Notes under the pieces: model-generated | The model's database searches: none | What the model saw: the letters and a program-made list of their open reading frames with translations, nothing else | What the model was told of the DNA's origin: nothing | Program-made: the position numbers and the translations under genes | Assembly: GCA_949373255.1 (NCBI GenBank) | Contig: CASICS010000023.1 | Coordinates: 1-38,865, forward strand | Source: an uncultured SAR86 cluster bacterium | GTDB taxonomy: Bacteria; Pseudomonadota; Gammaproteobacteria; Magnimaribacterales; AG-339-G14 | Direction of reading: 5' to 3' | DNA: 38,865 nucleotides | In this document: in pieces, positions 25,777-34,666 of the stretch | Position numbering within the stretch: position 1 is the stretch's first letter | Layout of the letters: each line of letters begins with the position of its first letter

Positions 25777-26724
25777 TTAAACTGACCCATAAGACATGAT
25801 TTTTTCATATCTTTTTTCTAAAAGCTCAGAATTAGTCATTTCCAGAAGAATTCTTAAGTTTTCATCAATAACATCACTTATAGACATCGAGATACTGCCC
25901 AAGTCTCTATGAGCGCCTCCAAGAGGCTCCATAATAATTTCGTCAACAAGTCCCAATTTCTTCAAATTTGCAGCATCTACTTTCATAGCTTCAGCAGCTT
26001 CTTTAGCTTTTGTTCCATCTCTCCAGACAATAGAAGCACAGGCTTCTGGGGAGGCAACTGCATAAATCGAATGCTCCAGCATACAAACATGATCTCCAAC
26101 TCCTATAGCTAAAGCTCCTCCCGAACCGCCTTCCCCAGTAATAATGACTATAACGGGAGTTTTTAAATTGGCTAGCAAGCTTAAATTTTTAGCTATCGCT
26201 TCACTCATACCTCTCTCCTCGCTTTGTATTCCAGGATAGGCACCTGGCGTATCGATAAAAGAAATAAGAGGTAATTTAAAGTTTTCTGCCATTTTCATAA
26301 GTCTTGCAGATTTTCTATAGCCCTCAGGTTGAGCCATTCCAAAATTTCTAGAAATTTTTTCTTCTGTAGATTTCCCTTTTTCTTGGCCTATAACCATGAC
26401 AGGTTTATTTTTAAACTTAGCTAATCCGCCTATTAGGGCACTATCTTCTCCAAATTTTCTATCTCCGTGCAACTCTTCAAATTCTGTAAAAATGTTCTCT
26501 ACATAATCTGAAAAATGAGGTCTGTGAGGATGTCTTGCTACTTGAACTTTTTGCCAGATGCTTAAATTTGCATAAACATCAGAAGTTAACTTTTCGATTT
26601 GCAAACTTAAATCTGAAATTTCTAATTCAATATTAGAGTTTTTATCCCCAGAACCTCTTAGCTTTTCTATCTTGTTTTCTAGATCACTTATCGGTTTTTC
26701 AAATTCTAAATATGTATATGCCAT
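25777..26724 (-). CDS. accA: Acetyl-CoA carboxylase carboxyltransferase subunit alpha
   Basis: With AccD, transfers the carboxyl group from biotin-BCCP to acetyl-CoA, making malonyl-CoA for fatty acids. 315 residues (E. coli 319): N-terminal LEFEKPISDLENKIEKLR, WQKVQVARHPHRPHFSDYV, the crotonase-like core FGMAQPEGYRKSARLM, and the oxyanion-type glycines in ITGEGGSGGALAIGVGD. It begins right after dnaE (the dnaE stop abuts the ATG region), as in the E. coli dnaE-accA arrangement. Confidence 0.97.
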   Translation of the reverse strand: MAYTYLEFEKPISDLENKIEKLRGSGDKNSNIELEISDLSLQIEKLTSDVYANLSIWQKVQVARHPHRPHFSDYVENIFTEFEELHGDRKFGEDSALIGGLAKFKNKPVMVIGQEKGKSTEEKISRNFGMAQPEGYRKSARLMKMAENFKLPLISFIDTPGAYPGIQSEERGMSEAIAKNLSLLANLKTPVIVIITGEGGSGGALAIGVGDHVCMLEHSIYAVASPEACASIVWRDGTKAKEAAEAMKVDAANLKKLGLVDEIIMEPLGGAHRDLGSISMSISDVIDENLRILLEMTNSELLEKRYEKIMSYGSV

Positions 26725-29700
26725 TTATTGCCTTGTGAAATAATGTAATTCTATATTATCAGTCCCATAAGTATTTTTTAATTTTTTAATGTTTTCGTCA
26801 TTAAGATAAATCTTAAAATCGTCAACTATTTCCATCTCGGCGTCTACTTCTTTAGAAGAGTATTTCAGCTCTACAGGACAGCCCTCTGAAGTGTCTTGAA
26901 CAGAGAAAGATTTTAAATCTTTCATAAAACTTTCAATTGTCGATGAATTTTTATTATTCAATGAAAGAGAGATCTTTCTAATAAATTTAATTCTAGCCTC
27001 TTCAAGAGTGTGAATTGAAAAAACTTTCATTTTTTTTGATAATCCCAAATTCTCTCTTTCTTTAGATAGCTCTTCAGTTACTTCTCCATCTACAATCATT
27101 ATTTTTTCATTATCCAATGTACCAGAAAATTTTTCTAAAACCTCACCAGAAATCATGAGCTCTATACGATCTGACTTATCATCTAAAGTGGCAAATATCA
27201 AAGGACCTCTTCTTGTATTTATTCTTTTTTGAGAAATTAATACCCCTGCACATCTTTGATTGTATTTACTCTGGTTTATTGATGAAATCGTTTCTGGACA
27301 TAGTTTTCGAACTTCCCAAGCGTGCTCATCTATTGGGTGAGCAGTTAAATAGAAACCTAGGGAAGAGAATTCTAATTTTGATATTTCCATATCAGAAAAT
27401 TTACTAGGTTCAGAGCTTTCTTTAATTTTTATAGATTCTTCAATTTCACCAAATAAGTCATTGATACCACTTTCTTTTGTTTCAATTTTTTGACGAGCAA
27501 ACTTTAATGCTCCTTCTACCTTTTCAAGCATATTGACTCTATCCTTAGAAAAAGCATCCATCGCTCCTGATTTTATTAATGGCTCAATGGATCTCTTATC
27601 GACTCTTTTTAAATCAACCCTAGAAGTAAAATCATTTAAGCTTTTAAACTCTTGAATTGATCTTTCTTCTATAATATTTTCTATTGCTGGCTCACCCACT
27701 CCTTTAATGGCACCTAAACCAAAAAGAATAGTTTCATTGTCTAATGTAATAAAATCTTTAACACTTTTGTTAACGTCTGGAGGTAGTATTTTTAAACCAA
27801 GCAAACTTATATCATCTAATAATAATTGAATTTTTTCTGCATCCCCCATTTCAGAAGATAACGCAGCAGCCATAAACTGGGCTGGATAATGAGATTTTAG
27901 CCAAGCAGTTTGATATGAAATCATTGCGTATGCTGCGGAGTGAGATTTATTAAAGCCATAACCTGCAAATGTTTCTATTTGATCAAATAATCCTTCTGCA
28001 AATCTTTCTGGTTTTCCTTTTTTTACAGCTCCCTCTATAAATATGGGTCGTTGAATCTCCATTTCTTCAGGTATTTTTTTTCCCATAGCTCGTCTTAAAA
28101 TGTCCGCCTCTCCCAAAGAATATCCTGAGAATTCTTGCGCAAGTTGCATGACCTGTTCTTGATAAACTATTACTCCATATGTATTTTTTAAAACTTTTTC
28201 TACATGCTCATCTCCGTAACTAGTTTTTTCTGTTCCCTTTTTTCTATTTATATAGGTGTCAACCATTTTCATTTCAAGTGGACCAGGTCTATATAAAGCC
28301 ACTAAAGCAATAATATCTTCAAATTCATTAGGTTTTAACTTGACCATATATTCCTTCATTCCCCTCGACTCAAGTTGAAAAACAGCTGTTGTGAGTCCTT
28401 TCTGAAGCAACTCAAAGGTGCCTCTATCATCAAGCTCTATTTCTTCTATGTCTATAGGCTCTAAATCTATCTCCTTTCTAGAAGCATTGATTGATTGAAT
28501 GGCTTTATTGATTACTGTTAAAGTTTTTAAACCCAGAAAATCAAATTTTTGCAGGCCTACCGCCTCAATATCTTTCATATCAAATTGGGTAGCTAAGGTT
28601 TGAGAAGACTCATCTAAGTAAAGTGGTGAAAAGTCGTTAATTTCAGAAGGCGCCATTACGACACCCGCTGCATGCTTTCCTACATTTCTAATAATCCCTT
28701 CAAGTTTCTTTGCCATTTCAAATATTTCTGCAGCATCGTCATCAATTTTCAGTGCCTGCTTTAAATCAGAATTTTCCACTAAGGCTAATTCTAGAGTCAT
28801 GTCTGGCTTAAACGGAACCATTTTAGCAAGTCTATCCGCTAGACCATATGACTTTCCTTGAGCTCTAGCAACATCTCTAATAACAGCTCTTGCAGCCATT
28901 GTTCCAAAAGTGCAGATTTGCGCCACTGCGTTTTTTCCATATTTATTAGTTACGTAATCAATAACTTTTTCTCTTCCATCTCTGCAGAAATCTATATCAA
29001 AATCAGGGTTGCTTATTCTTTCAGGATTTAAAAATCTTTCAAAAAGTAAGTCGTATTTTATTGGATCTAAGCCAGTTATTCCTAGTGCGAAGGCAATTAA
29101 TGATCCGGCACCAGAACCTCGACCAGGTCCCACAGGAACTGCATTATTTTTTGCCCAGTTTACGAAATCAGCCACAATTAAAAAGTATCCTTCATATCCC
29201 ATTTCTAAAATGACACTTAATTCAAAATCTAACCTATCTTTATAAATTTGTTTTAAGTCATCAGAACTTGAAAGACCTAATTTTTTTATAATTCCTAATT
29301 CTGTTGCTTCTTTTAAATACTCTGCTTCAGGCAATCCTGTCGGCGTTTTAAAATCAGGCAGCACATAGATATCAGTTTTAATATCTAGATTGCATTTCTT
29401 AGATAACTCGTACGCATTACTTAATGCCTCTGGAATATCCTTAAAAATTTCATTCATTTCTTCTGAGGATTTAAAAAATTGAGATTCTTGAAAATCTCTA
29501 GCTCGTCTTTGATCGCCTAAAACATATCCTGATTGAATGCACACTCTAGTTTCATGCGCTTCAAAATCGTCTTTATTTAAAAATCTAACTTGATTGGTTG
29601 CGACAATTGGTACGGATAACTCATGAGCAATTGCTATTAAGCCTTGATTACATAATTCTTCCTGATTTCGTCCTGTTCTCGATATTTGAAGGAAAAAATT

Positions 29701-30180
29701 ATCCTTATAAATTTCTCTTAAATATTTAATTTGTTTAGAAGCGATATCATCTTTTCCTGAAACTATAGATTTTCCTATTTGACTATCTAGCCCGCCAGAA
29801 ATGGCTATGAGATTAGAAGAAAATTTTTCTAATGAATGAATATCTATTATTGGATCTCCTTTTGACTTGCCTTCGGTGTTTGCTATGGAAATTAAGCGAA
29901 TTAAATTTTTGTAACCCTCAGAATTTTTAGCTATGAACTGAATATTTCCGGGCTCTGTATTCTGCCCAGATAAAGTCATATCTGAACCACAGATTGGTTT
30001 TATTCCTTTTTTCCTGAGGGCTTTATAAAATTTAATATATCCAAATAAATTTGATAGGTCTGAGATAGCTATACTTTCAAAATTTAATTCTTCAGCTTTC
30101 TCTGCCAATTCATTTATTCTAATTAATCCATCATGAATAGAATATTCGGTATGAAGATTTAAATGAGTAAATTTTTCCAT
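26725..30180 (-). CDS. dnaE: DNA polymerase III alpha subunit (DnaE1)
   Basis: Replicative polymerase catalytic subunit. 1151 residues (E. coli 1160) with an N-terminal PHP domain (HLNLHTEYSIHDGL), palm with PDFDIDFCRDGRE carrying two catalytic aspartates, GPGRGSGAGSL, KFDFLGLKTL with the third aspartate, helix-hairpin-helix region GLGAIKGVGEPAI, and a C-terminal OB-fold (ATLDDKSDRIELMI). The PHP start HLNLHTEYS follows the proteobacterial pattern in which several PHP metal ligands are altered, so proofreading presumably comes from DnaQ elsewhere. The ATG shares a base with the rnhB stop (TAATG). Confidence 0.98.
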   Translation of the reverse strand: MEKFTHLNLHTEYSIHDGLIRINELAEKAEELNFESIAISDLSNLFGYIKFYKALRKKGIKPICGSDMTLSGQNTEPGNIQFIAKNSEGYKNLIRLISIANTEGKSKGDPIIDIHSLEKFSSNLIAISGGLDSQIGKSIVSGKDDIASKQIKYLREIYKDNFFLQISRTGRNQEELCNQGLIAIAHELSVPIVATNQVRFLNKDDFEAHETRVCIQSGYVLGDQRRARDFQESQFFKSSEEMNEIFKDIPEALSNAYELSKKCNLDIKTDIYVLPDFKTPTGLPEAEYLKEATELGIIKKLGLSSSDDLKQIYKDRLDFELSVILEMGYEGYFLIVADFVNWAKNNAVPVGPGRGSGAGSLIAFALGITGLDPIKYDLLFERFLNPERISNPDFDIDFCRDGREKVIDYVTNKYGKNAVAQICTFGTMAARAVIRDVARAQGKSYGLADRLAKMVPFKPDMTLELALVENSDLKQALKIDDDAAEIFEMAKKLEGIIRNVGKHAAGVVMAPSEINDFSPLYLDESSQTLATQFDMKDIEAVGLQKFDFLGLKTLTVINKAIQSINASRKEIDLEPIDIEEIELDDRGTFELLQKGLTTAVFQLESRGMKEYMVKLKPNEFEDIIALVALYRPGPLEMKMVDTYINRKKGTEKTSYGDEHVEKVLKNTYGVIVYQEQVMQLAQEFSGYSLGEADILRRAMGKKIPEEMEIQRPIFIEGAVKKGKPERFAEGLFDQIETFAGYGFNKSHSAAYAMISYQTAWLKSHYPAQFMAAALSSEMGDAEKIQLLLDDISLLGLKILPPDVNKSVKDFITLDNETILFGLGAIKGVGEPAIENIIEERSIQEFKSLNDFTSRVDLKRVDKRSIEPLIKSGAMDAFSKDRVNMLEKVEGALKFARQKIETKESGINDLFGEIEESIKIKESSEPSKFSDMEISKLEFSSLGFYLTAHPIDEHAWEVRKLCPETISSINQSKYNQRCAGVLISQKRINTRRGPLIFATLDDKSDRIELMISGEVLEKFSGTLDNEKIMIVDGEVTEELSKERENLGLSKKMKVFSIHTLEEARIKFIRKISLSLNNKNSSTIESFMKDLKSFSVQDTSEGCPVELKYSSKEVDAEMEIVDDFKIYLNDENIKKLKNTYGTDNIELHYFTRQ

Positions 30181-30731
30181 TAAATATATTTAACTGGCGC
30201 AAAAGTTTTTCTGTGCTCTTTTAAAGCACCAAATGATTCTAATGCATCTATATGTTTTTTTGTTGCATATCCTTTATGTAAATTAAAAAAATATTTTGGA
30301 TGTCTTTTGTGTAAATTTTCCATTAATTTGTCTCTGTAAACTTTTGCAATAATTGATGCGGCCATAACCTCTTTTATATATCCATCAGCTTTTACTAATG
30401 CCTTGCAAGGGTAGAATGTTTCAATTTTATCTCTTCCATCAACTATTACTTGCAAATCTTTAGTCTTGATCTTGTTTAAAGACTTCCTCATGGCTAATAA
30501 AGATGCCTGCCTTATATTAATATCGTCTATTTTTTTTGAAGAAACCACTCCTACTGAAAATTCTATACACTTTTCTTTAATCTCATTAGATAAAAAAATT
30601 CTTTGCTTGTGAGAGAGCTTTTTAGAGTCTTTCAAAAATGATATTTTATTTTTGCCTAGGACGACAGCTGCTGCCACAACAGGGCCAGCTATACTGCCTC
30701 TTCCTACTTCATCTATACCAACAACTATCAA
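30180..30731 (-). CDS. rnhB: Ribonuclease HII
   Basis: Cleaves RNA in RNA:DNA hybrids and removes single ribonucleotides from DNA. 183 residues with the type 2 RNase H signature GIDEVGRGSIAGPVVAAAVVL (catalytic Asp7 and Glu8, conserved Arg and Gly of GRG), a third Asp in VDGRD and the KVYRD segment with the final catalytic Asp upstream. The start is TTG at 30731, which gives exactly the expected family N-terminus; a weak AGGT lies 5 nt upstream. It lies between lpxB and dnaE, the conserved location. Confidence 0.96.
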   Translation of the reverse strand: MIVVGIDEVGRGSIAGPVVAAAVVLGKNKISFLKDSKKLSHKQRIFLSNEIKEKCIEFSVGVVSSKKIDDINIRQASLLAMRKSLNKIKTKDLQVIVDGRDKIETFYPCKALVKADGYIKEVMAASIIAKVYRDKLMENLHKRHPKYFFNLHKGYATKKHIDALESFGALKEHRKTFAPVKYI

Positions 30732-30738
30732 ACCTGAC

Positions 30739-31860
30739 CTAACTTAATAGAGCTTTTAAAGGCCCTATAAATTTATCTTCATTAATATTTTTTAAAGATT
30801 CGTGTATTTCATAAAAACTATTATTCATTTCTTTATTTGAAGAATTAGATATCTTATTTAATTCATTGCAAATGTTTTTGAGAGATGCATTTTTTTGCCT
30901 AAATTCTGAAATAATTTCCTTTTCAGCCAATATATTGGGTAAGGAAATAAACTTTGTAGTCAATAATCTTGAAAGTATAAAATTACTAAAAGGATTGCTT
31001 TTGTACACTACACAATGAGGTGTTTTACTTAATAAAGCTTCTAGTGATGCAGTCCCTGAGGCTACTAGAGCATAATCTGATGAAACCATTACATTTCTGC
31101 TCTCTCCTTTTTTTAAGATTACATTTGTGTGCTTTGATAAAATATTTTTATCGAATTTGGTTTCATCTGTCAAAGCCAATATAAATTTAAAATCAGGGTT
31201 TTTTTCTTTAAAATTATCCGCAACTTCTAAAAATAAATTCATATGATGCTTTATTTCAGATTTTCTGCTGCCCGGCAATAACGCAATATATTTCACATCA
31301 GCATTCAAGCCCATATTTTCTTTAGCCTTTTCTTTATTAGGGTTCAGTGCAAAAATTTCAGCTAAAGGATGGCCGGTAAAGCTTGCAGAAACTCCCTCGT
31401 GATTCAATAAGTCTGATTCAAAAGGAAAGAGTGTGAATATGTGATCAATATAAGTGTTGAATTTTTTTACCCTATTTTTTCTCCAAGCCCAAAATTGTGG
31501 ACATACGTATTGAATTGTTTTTATATTCGTTTTTGTTTTTAAATATTTTGATATTCCAGAATTAAAAGAGGGGCTATCAATTCCAATAAAGATATCCGGA
31601 TCTTCTTGGAGGATAAAATCTATAAGTTGCTTTCTCTTAGAAAGCAGATTCTTTATATTCAGTAAAGGATCTATTAATCCCATTACAGATAAATTTTCAA
31701 TGGGAAATAAACTTTTAACGCCCTCTTTTTTCATCTCTTCCCCTCCTAAGCCAACAAAAGAAGCATTGGGGAAATTTTTTTTTATATTTTTAATAAGTTC
31801 TGCACCAAGATAATCACCAGACTTTTCTCCAACAGAAAGAGCGATTTTGATACTTTTCAC
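30739..31860 (-). CDS. lpxB: Lipid-A-disaccharide synthase
   Basis: GT19 glycosyltransferase that joins UDP-2,3-diacylglucosamine and lipid X to make the lipid A disaccharide, at the inner-membrane cytoplasmic face. 373 residues with the family opening IALSVGEKSGDYLGAELI, FVGLGGEEMKKEG, YVCPQFWAWRKNR, FTGHPLAE, LLPGSRKSEI and VASGTASLEALL. The start is GTG at 31860, 2 nt after the lpxA stop, so it is probably translated by coupling. Neighbours lpxA and rnhB are in the usual order. Confidence 0.97.
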   Translation of the reverse strand: MKSIKIALSVGEKSGDYLGAELIKNIKKNFPNASFVGLGGEEMKKEGVKSLFPIENLSVMGLIDPLLNIKNLLSKRKQLIDFILQEDPDIFIGIDSPSFNSGISKYLKTKTNIKTIQYVCPQFWAWRKNRVKKFNTYIDHIFTLFPFESDLLNHEGVSASFTGHPLAEIFALNPNKEKAKENMGLNADVKYIALLPGSRKSEIKHHMNLFLEVADNFKEKNPDFKFILALTDETKFDKNILSKHTNVILKKGESRNVMVSSDYALVASGTASLEALLSKTPHCVVYKSNPFSNFILSRLLTTKFISLPNILAEKEIISEFRQKNASLKNICNELNKISNSSNKEMNNSFYEIHESLKNINEDKFIGPLKALLS

Positions 31861-31862
31861 TT

Positions 31863-32630
31863 TTATCTGATTATTCCTCTTTTAGATTCTGATAAAGATT
31901 TAAGTAATATCTCAACTTCAGGTGAGTTGTTTATATTTTTTATTTTTTCTTTAGCCGAATCAAGCTGAGATTGTCTTAAATATAGAATCTTATAAGCTTC
32001 TTTGAGGGCTGAATAATTTTCTTTTGAAATTTCTAATCTTTTTATACCCGTAGTATTTAGCCCTCTTGGCTTTGCTGGGTTGCCACTTACCCTTATAAAT
32101 GCAGGAATATCTTTAGTGACTGCGCTTCCCATTGCAGCGAAGCTATATTCGCCTATGTTACAAAACTGATGAACCAGGGCAAATCCTCCTAAGATGGACC
32201 CTTTTTTCATTGTGACGCATCCTGCTAAAGCTGAGTTATTAACCATAATCACGTCATCTTCTATTTCGCAATCATGAGCAATATGACTGTAAGCCATAAA
32301 AAGATTTCTAGAGCCAATTTTTGTTAAAGATTCTTCTTGGATTGTTCCCCTATTTATCGTTACTCCCTCTCTAATTATATTTTCATTGCCTATTTCTAAA
32401 AAAGTTTTTTCTCCTTTGTATTTTTTATCTTGCGGATCTCCTCCTACAGATGCGAATTGAAATATTTCGTTATTTGAGCCTATTTTTGAAGGCCCATCTA
32501 TAACTACATGAGAATGAATTATTGTTCCTTTTTTGATTTCAACTTCTGAACCAATTATTGAGTAAGGACCTATGGAAACACCTTCATCTATTTTAGCTTT
32601 AGAGTCTACGTTGGCTAGCTTATGAATCAT
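31863..32630 (-). CDS. lpxA: UDP-N-acetylglucosamine acyltransferase
   Basis: First acylation of lipid A synthesis: moves a 3-hydroxyacyl chain from ACP to UDP-GlcNAc. The 255-residue left-handed beta-helix trimer protein ends in RGIIR as in E. coli. Ungapped alignment by eye with E. coli LpxA puts His119 at the catalytic His125 and His116 at His122. His154 aligns with His160, but Cys138 lies where E. coli has His144 and Met167 at the acyl-chain ruler Gly173. Methionine there resembles P. aeruginosa (Met169), which uses C10 chains, so a short hydroxyacyl donor is predicted. The ATG shares a base with the fabZ stop. Confidence 0.96.
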   Translation of the reverse strand: MIHKLANVDSKAKIDEGVSIGPYSIIGSEVEIKKGTIIHSHVVIDGPSKIGSNNEIFQFASVGGDPQDKKYKGEKTFLEIGNENIIREGVTINRGTIQEESLTKIGSRNLFMAYSHIAHDCEIEDDVIMVNNSALAGCVTMKKGSILGGFALVHQFCNIGEYSFAAMGSAVTKDIPAFIRVSGNPAKPRGLNTTGIKRLEISKENYSALKEAYKILYLRQSQLDSAKEKIKNINNSPEVEILLKSLSESKRGIIR

Positions 32631-33064
32631 TACTTTGGTCTATCCGCGCAAAGAATTGTTGCAGAACAAACAAATTCATCTCCTACAGAAGCCTTGCATT
32701 CAAATTTCCATATCCCTCTTTTCTCTGAGATTTTTGTTGATTCTAAAATCAATTGGTCGCCTGGAACTACAGGTCTTTTAAATCTCAAGTTATCTGCACC
32801 AACAAAATAGTAAATAGAACCTTCATCAGGTGTTTTATTCATAGTCGCAAATCCCAAAATCCCTGAAGCTTGAGCCATAGCTTCCAGTATCAGAACCCCT
32901 GGAAATACTTCTTTCCCTGGAAAATGCCCCATAAAATGCGGCTCATTTGTTGTAATATTTTTATAGGCTTTAATATATTTATCTAAGTTTATTTCAATAA
33001 CTCTATCTACCAATAAAAAAGGGTATCTGTGAGGAAGAAGTTTTTTTATCTCTTCAATATTCAT
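32630..33064 (-). CDS. fabZ: 3-hydroxyacyl-[acyl-carrier-protein] dehydratase FabZ
   Basis: Hot-dog-fold dehydratase of fatty-acid elongation, competing with LpxA and LpxD for 3-hydroxyacyl-ACP, which explains its place between them. 144 residues with [14 protein letters not shown], the catalytic His47 in [13 protein letters not shown] and Glu61 in LILEAMAQ, and the C-terminal [12 protein letters not shown]. The ATG overlaps the lpxD stop by 4 nt (33061-33064). Confidence 0.97.
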   Translation of the reverse strand: MNIEEIKKLLPHRYPFLLVDRVIEINLDKYIKAYKNITTNEPHFMGHFPGKEVFPGVLILEAMAQASGILGFATMNKTPDEGSIYYFVGADNLRFKRPVVPGDQLILESTKISEKRGIWKFECKASVGDEFVCSATILCADRPK

Positions 33065-34044
33065 TTTTTAGTGCTCCTCCTTGCACTTGCTGCATTTTTT
33101 AGCCAATTTTCGTGTTTCATCAAAATTGGACCTCCAGAAAAGATGCCTTTACTCTTTAAAGATTTAGTAACAAATGACATAGGCGTGATCATTACATCGT
33201 CTCCAATAGATATATTATCTACTATTCCGCACCCTCCTCCAATTTTACACCTTGCACCTATAACTGTACTTCCAGCTATTGCGGTACTTGCCCCAATAAT
33301 TGAGTTTTCTCCGATTTCACAGTTATGAGCAATATGGACTTGATTATCTAACTTAACTCCAGATTTAAGAAGCGTTTCTCCAGATGATGCTCTATCAATA
33401 GTGCATCCAGCTCCTATTTCAATATCATTTTCTAATCTGACATTTCCTAGGTGTTCAATTTTTTCCCATTTAGAATCATTAATTGCAAAGCCTAGGCCAT
33501 CTGAGCCTAAGCTTGAATTTGCATGGATGATACAGTTTTCTCCAACTAAAGTTTCTTCGTATAGAGAGGCATTAGAATAAATTATTGAGTTTTCTCCCAC
33601 AACAGTGCCTTCTGCTAAGAAAGCTCCGCCATGAATGATTACATTTTCTCCAATTCTTACATTCGACTCAATTACTGAATTTGGTCCAATACAGGCTGAT
33701 GAATCAATCAAGCTCTTATCCTCTATAGATGCACTAGGATGAATTCCAGTTTTGCTCATTTCTTTTTTAAAAAGTTTTGTTGCTTTAGCATAAGCCAGAT
33801 GGGCGTTTTTAACTACAACACAATTCGTATGGCACTCCCCTGAAAATTCTTTACTTAAAATTACCGCAGAAGCCTTAGTGTTTTTTAGATTATTTAAAAA
33901 ATTTTTATTATAAAAAAAAGATAGGTGGTTTTTATTAGCCTGATCAAGTGGAAATATATATCGTATTTCTATTTCTTTATCACCGATTACCTCTCCATCG
34001 AGATAATCAGCTATTTCTTTAAGTTTGTAAGTTCGAAAACTCAA
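33061..34044 (-). CDS. lpxD: UDP-3-O-(3-hydroxyacyl)glucosamine N-acyltransferase
   Basis: Third enzyme of lipid A synthesis; adds the N-linked hydroxyacyl chain. 327 residues: N-terminal uridine-binding domain ([26 protein letters not shown]), then hexapeptide repeats about 100-300, with the catalytic His240 in [10 protein letters not shown] and the GSDGLGFA loop, and a short C-terminal helix ([11 protein letters not shown]). No ATG fits; TTG at 34044 gives the family N-terminus and lies 8 nt after the skp stop. It is about 14 residues shorter than E. coli LpxD. Confidence 0.96.
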   Translation of the reverse strand: MSFRTYKLKEIADYLDGEVIGDKEIEIRYIFPLDQANKNHLSFFYNKNFLNNLKNTKASAVILSKEFSGECHTNCVVVKNAHLAYAKATKLFKKEMSKTGIHPSASIEDKSLIDSSACIGPNSVIESNVRIGENVIIHGGAFLAEGTVVGENSIIYSNASLYEETLVGENCIIHANSSLGSDGLGFAINDSKWEKIEHLGNVRLENDIEIGAGCTIDRASSGETLLKSGVKLDNQVHIAHNCEIGENSIIGASTAIAGSTVIGARCKIGGGCGIVDNISIGDDVMITPMSFVTKSLKSKGIFSGGPILMKHENWLKNAASARRSTKK

Positions 34045-34052
34045 AACTTTTT

Positions 34053-34586
34053 TTACTTACCTTTATTTGCCTTATTTACCAAATCTATAACTTCAGGAGT
34101 GATATTAATTTCGGTATTTGAAACATCATAAGCTAGCAAGGCTTGGCTATTGAATAATAAACTTATTTTTTTTGCTTTAATTAATTCATTTACTACCTTC
34201 TGAACATTAGGCATTTGATCTGTTTCGAGTTTTTTCAAAACCTCTGCTTCTAGTGCTTGTAATTTTTGATTGGAATATTGAATATCTTGATAAAGGGTCT
34301 GAGCTGCCTTGCCTTTGTCCGCTTTATCCTCTTCTGACATTGTCTTTCCATCCTTATTCAACTCTTCAGAAATGCTAATTAATTCTTGTTGCTTAATTTG
34401 ACCTTCTTCAGCTAATTTTTTAAATTCTTTAGACTCTCTCAAATCCTCAAAACTTTCTCTAGCCATATCTGTGCCTAAGAAAATTGTTCTGTAATCGATT
34501 ACAGCTATACCATCCATAGAGGCTAATGATGGAACAGAAAAAACGAACGTAAGTATAAAAGTTAGAAATATATATGTTTTTTTCAT
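34053..34586 (-). CDS. skp: Periplasmic chaperone Skp (OmpH family)
   Basis: Trimeric jellyfish-like chaperone that holds unfolded outer-membrane proteins for BamA. 177 residues: signal peptide MKK followed by a hydrophobic stretch to about 22 (likely cleavage after SLA), the family start GIAVIDYRTIF, a long coiled-coil region (about 43-125) and a C-terminal strand/helix with ITPEVIDLVNKA. By my count the mature part has about 28 Asp/Glu and 22 Lys/Arg, so it is acidic, unlike the strongly basic E. coli Skp. AGGAG lies 7 nt before the ATG. It sits between bamA and lpxD, the standard position. Confidence 0.93.
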   Translation of the reverse strand: MKKTYIFLTFILTFVFSVPSLASMDGIAVIDYRTIFLGTDMARESFEDLRESKEFKKLAEEGQIKQQELISISEELNKDGKTMSEEDKADKGKAAQTLYQDIQYSNQKLQALEAEVLKKLETDQMPNVQKVVNELIKAKKISLLFNSQALLAYDVSNTEINITPEVIDLVNKANKGK

Positions 34587-34646
34587 GAATCTTCTCCTGT
34601 TAAAGATTTTTAAATTGTTAATTTGGAGTTTACCCCTGTGGAAAAG

Positions 34647-34652
34647 ATTATA
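34647..34652 (-). promoter_or_regulatory. Candidate -10 box upstream of skp
   Basis: The minus strand reads TATAAT here, within the 80-nt gap between bamA and skp and 60 nt before the skp ATG. The matching -35 position (17 bp upstream, at the bamA stop) reads CAGTTT, a weak match. It could drive skp-lpxD-fabZ-lpxA and onwards separately from rseP-bamA. A bare TATAAT in AT-rich DNA has a fair chance of being accidental. Confidence 0.35.
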
Positions 34653-34666
34653 CAGAAGAATCTCGA

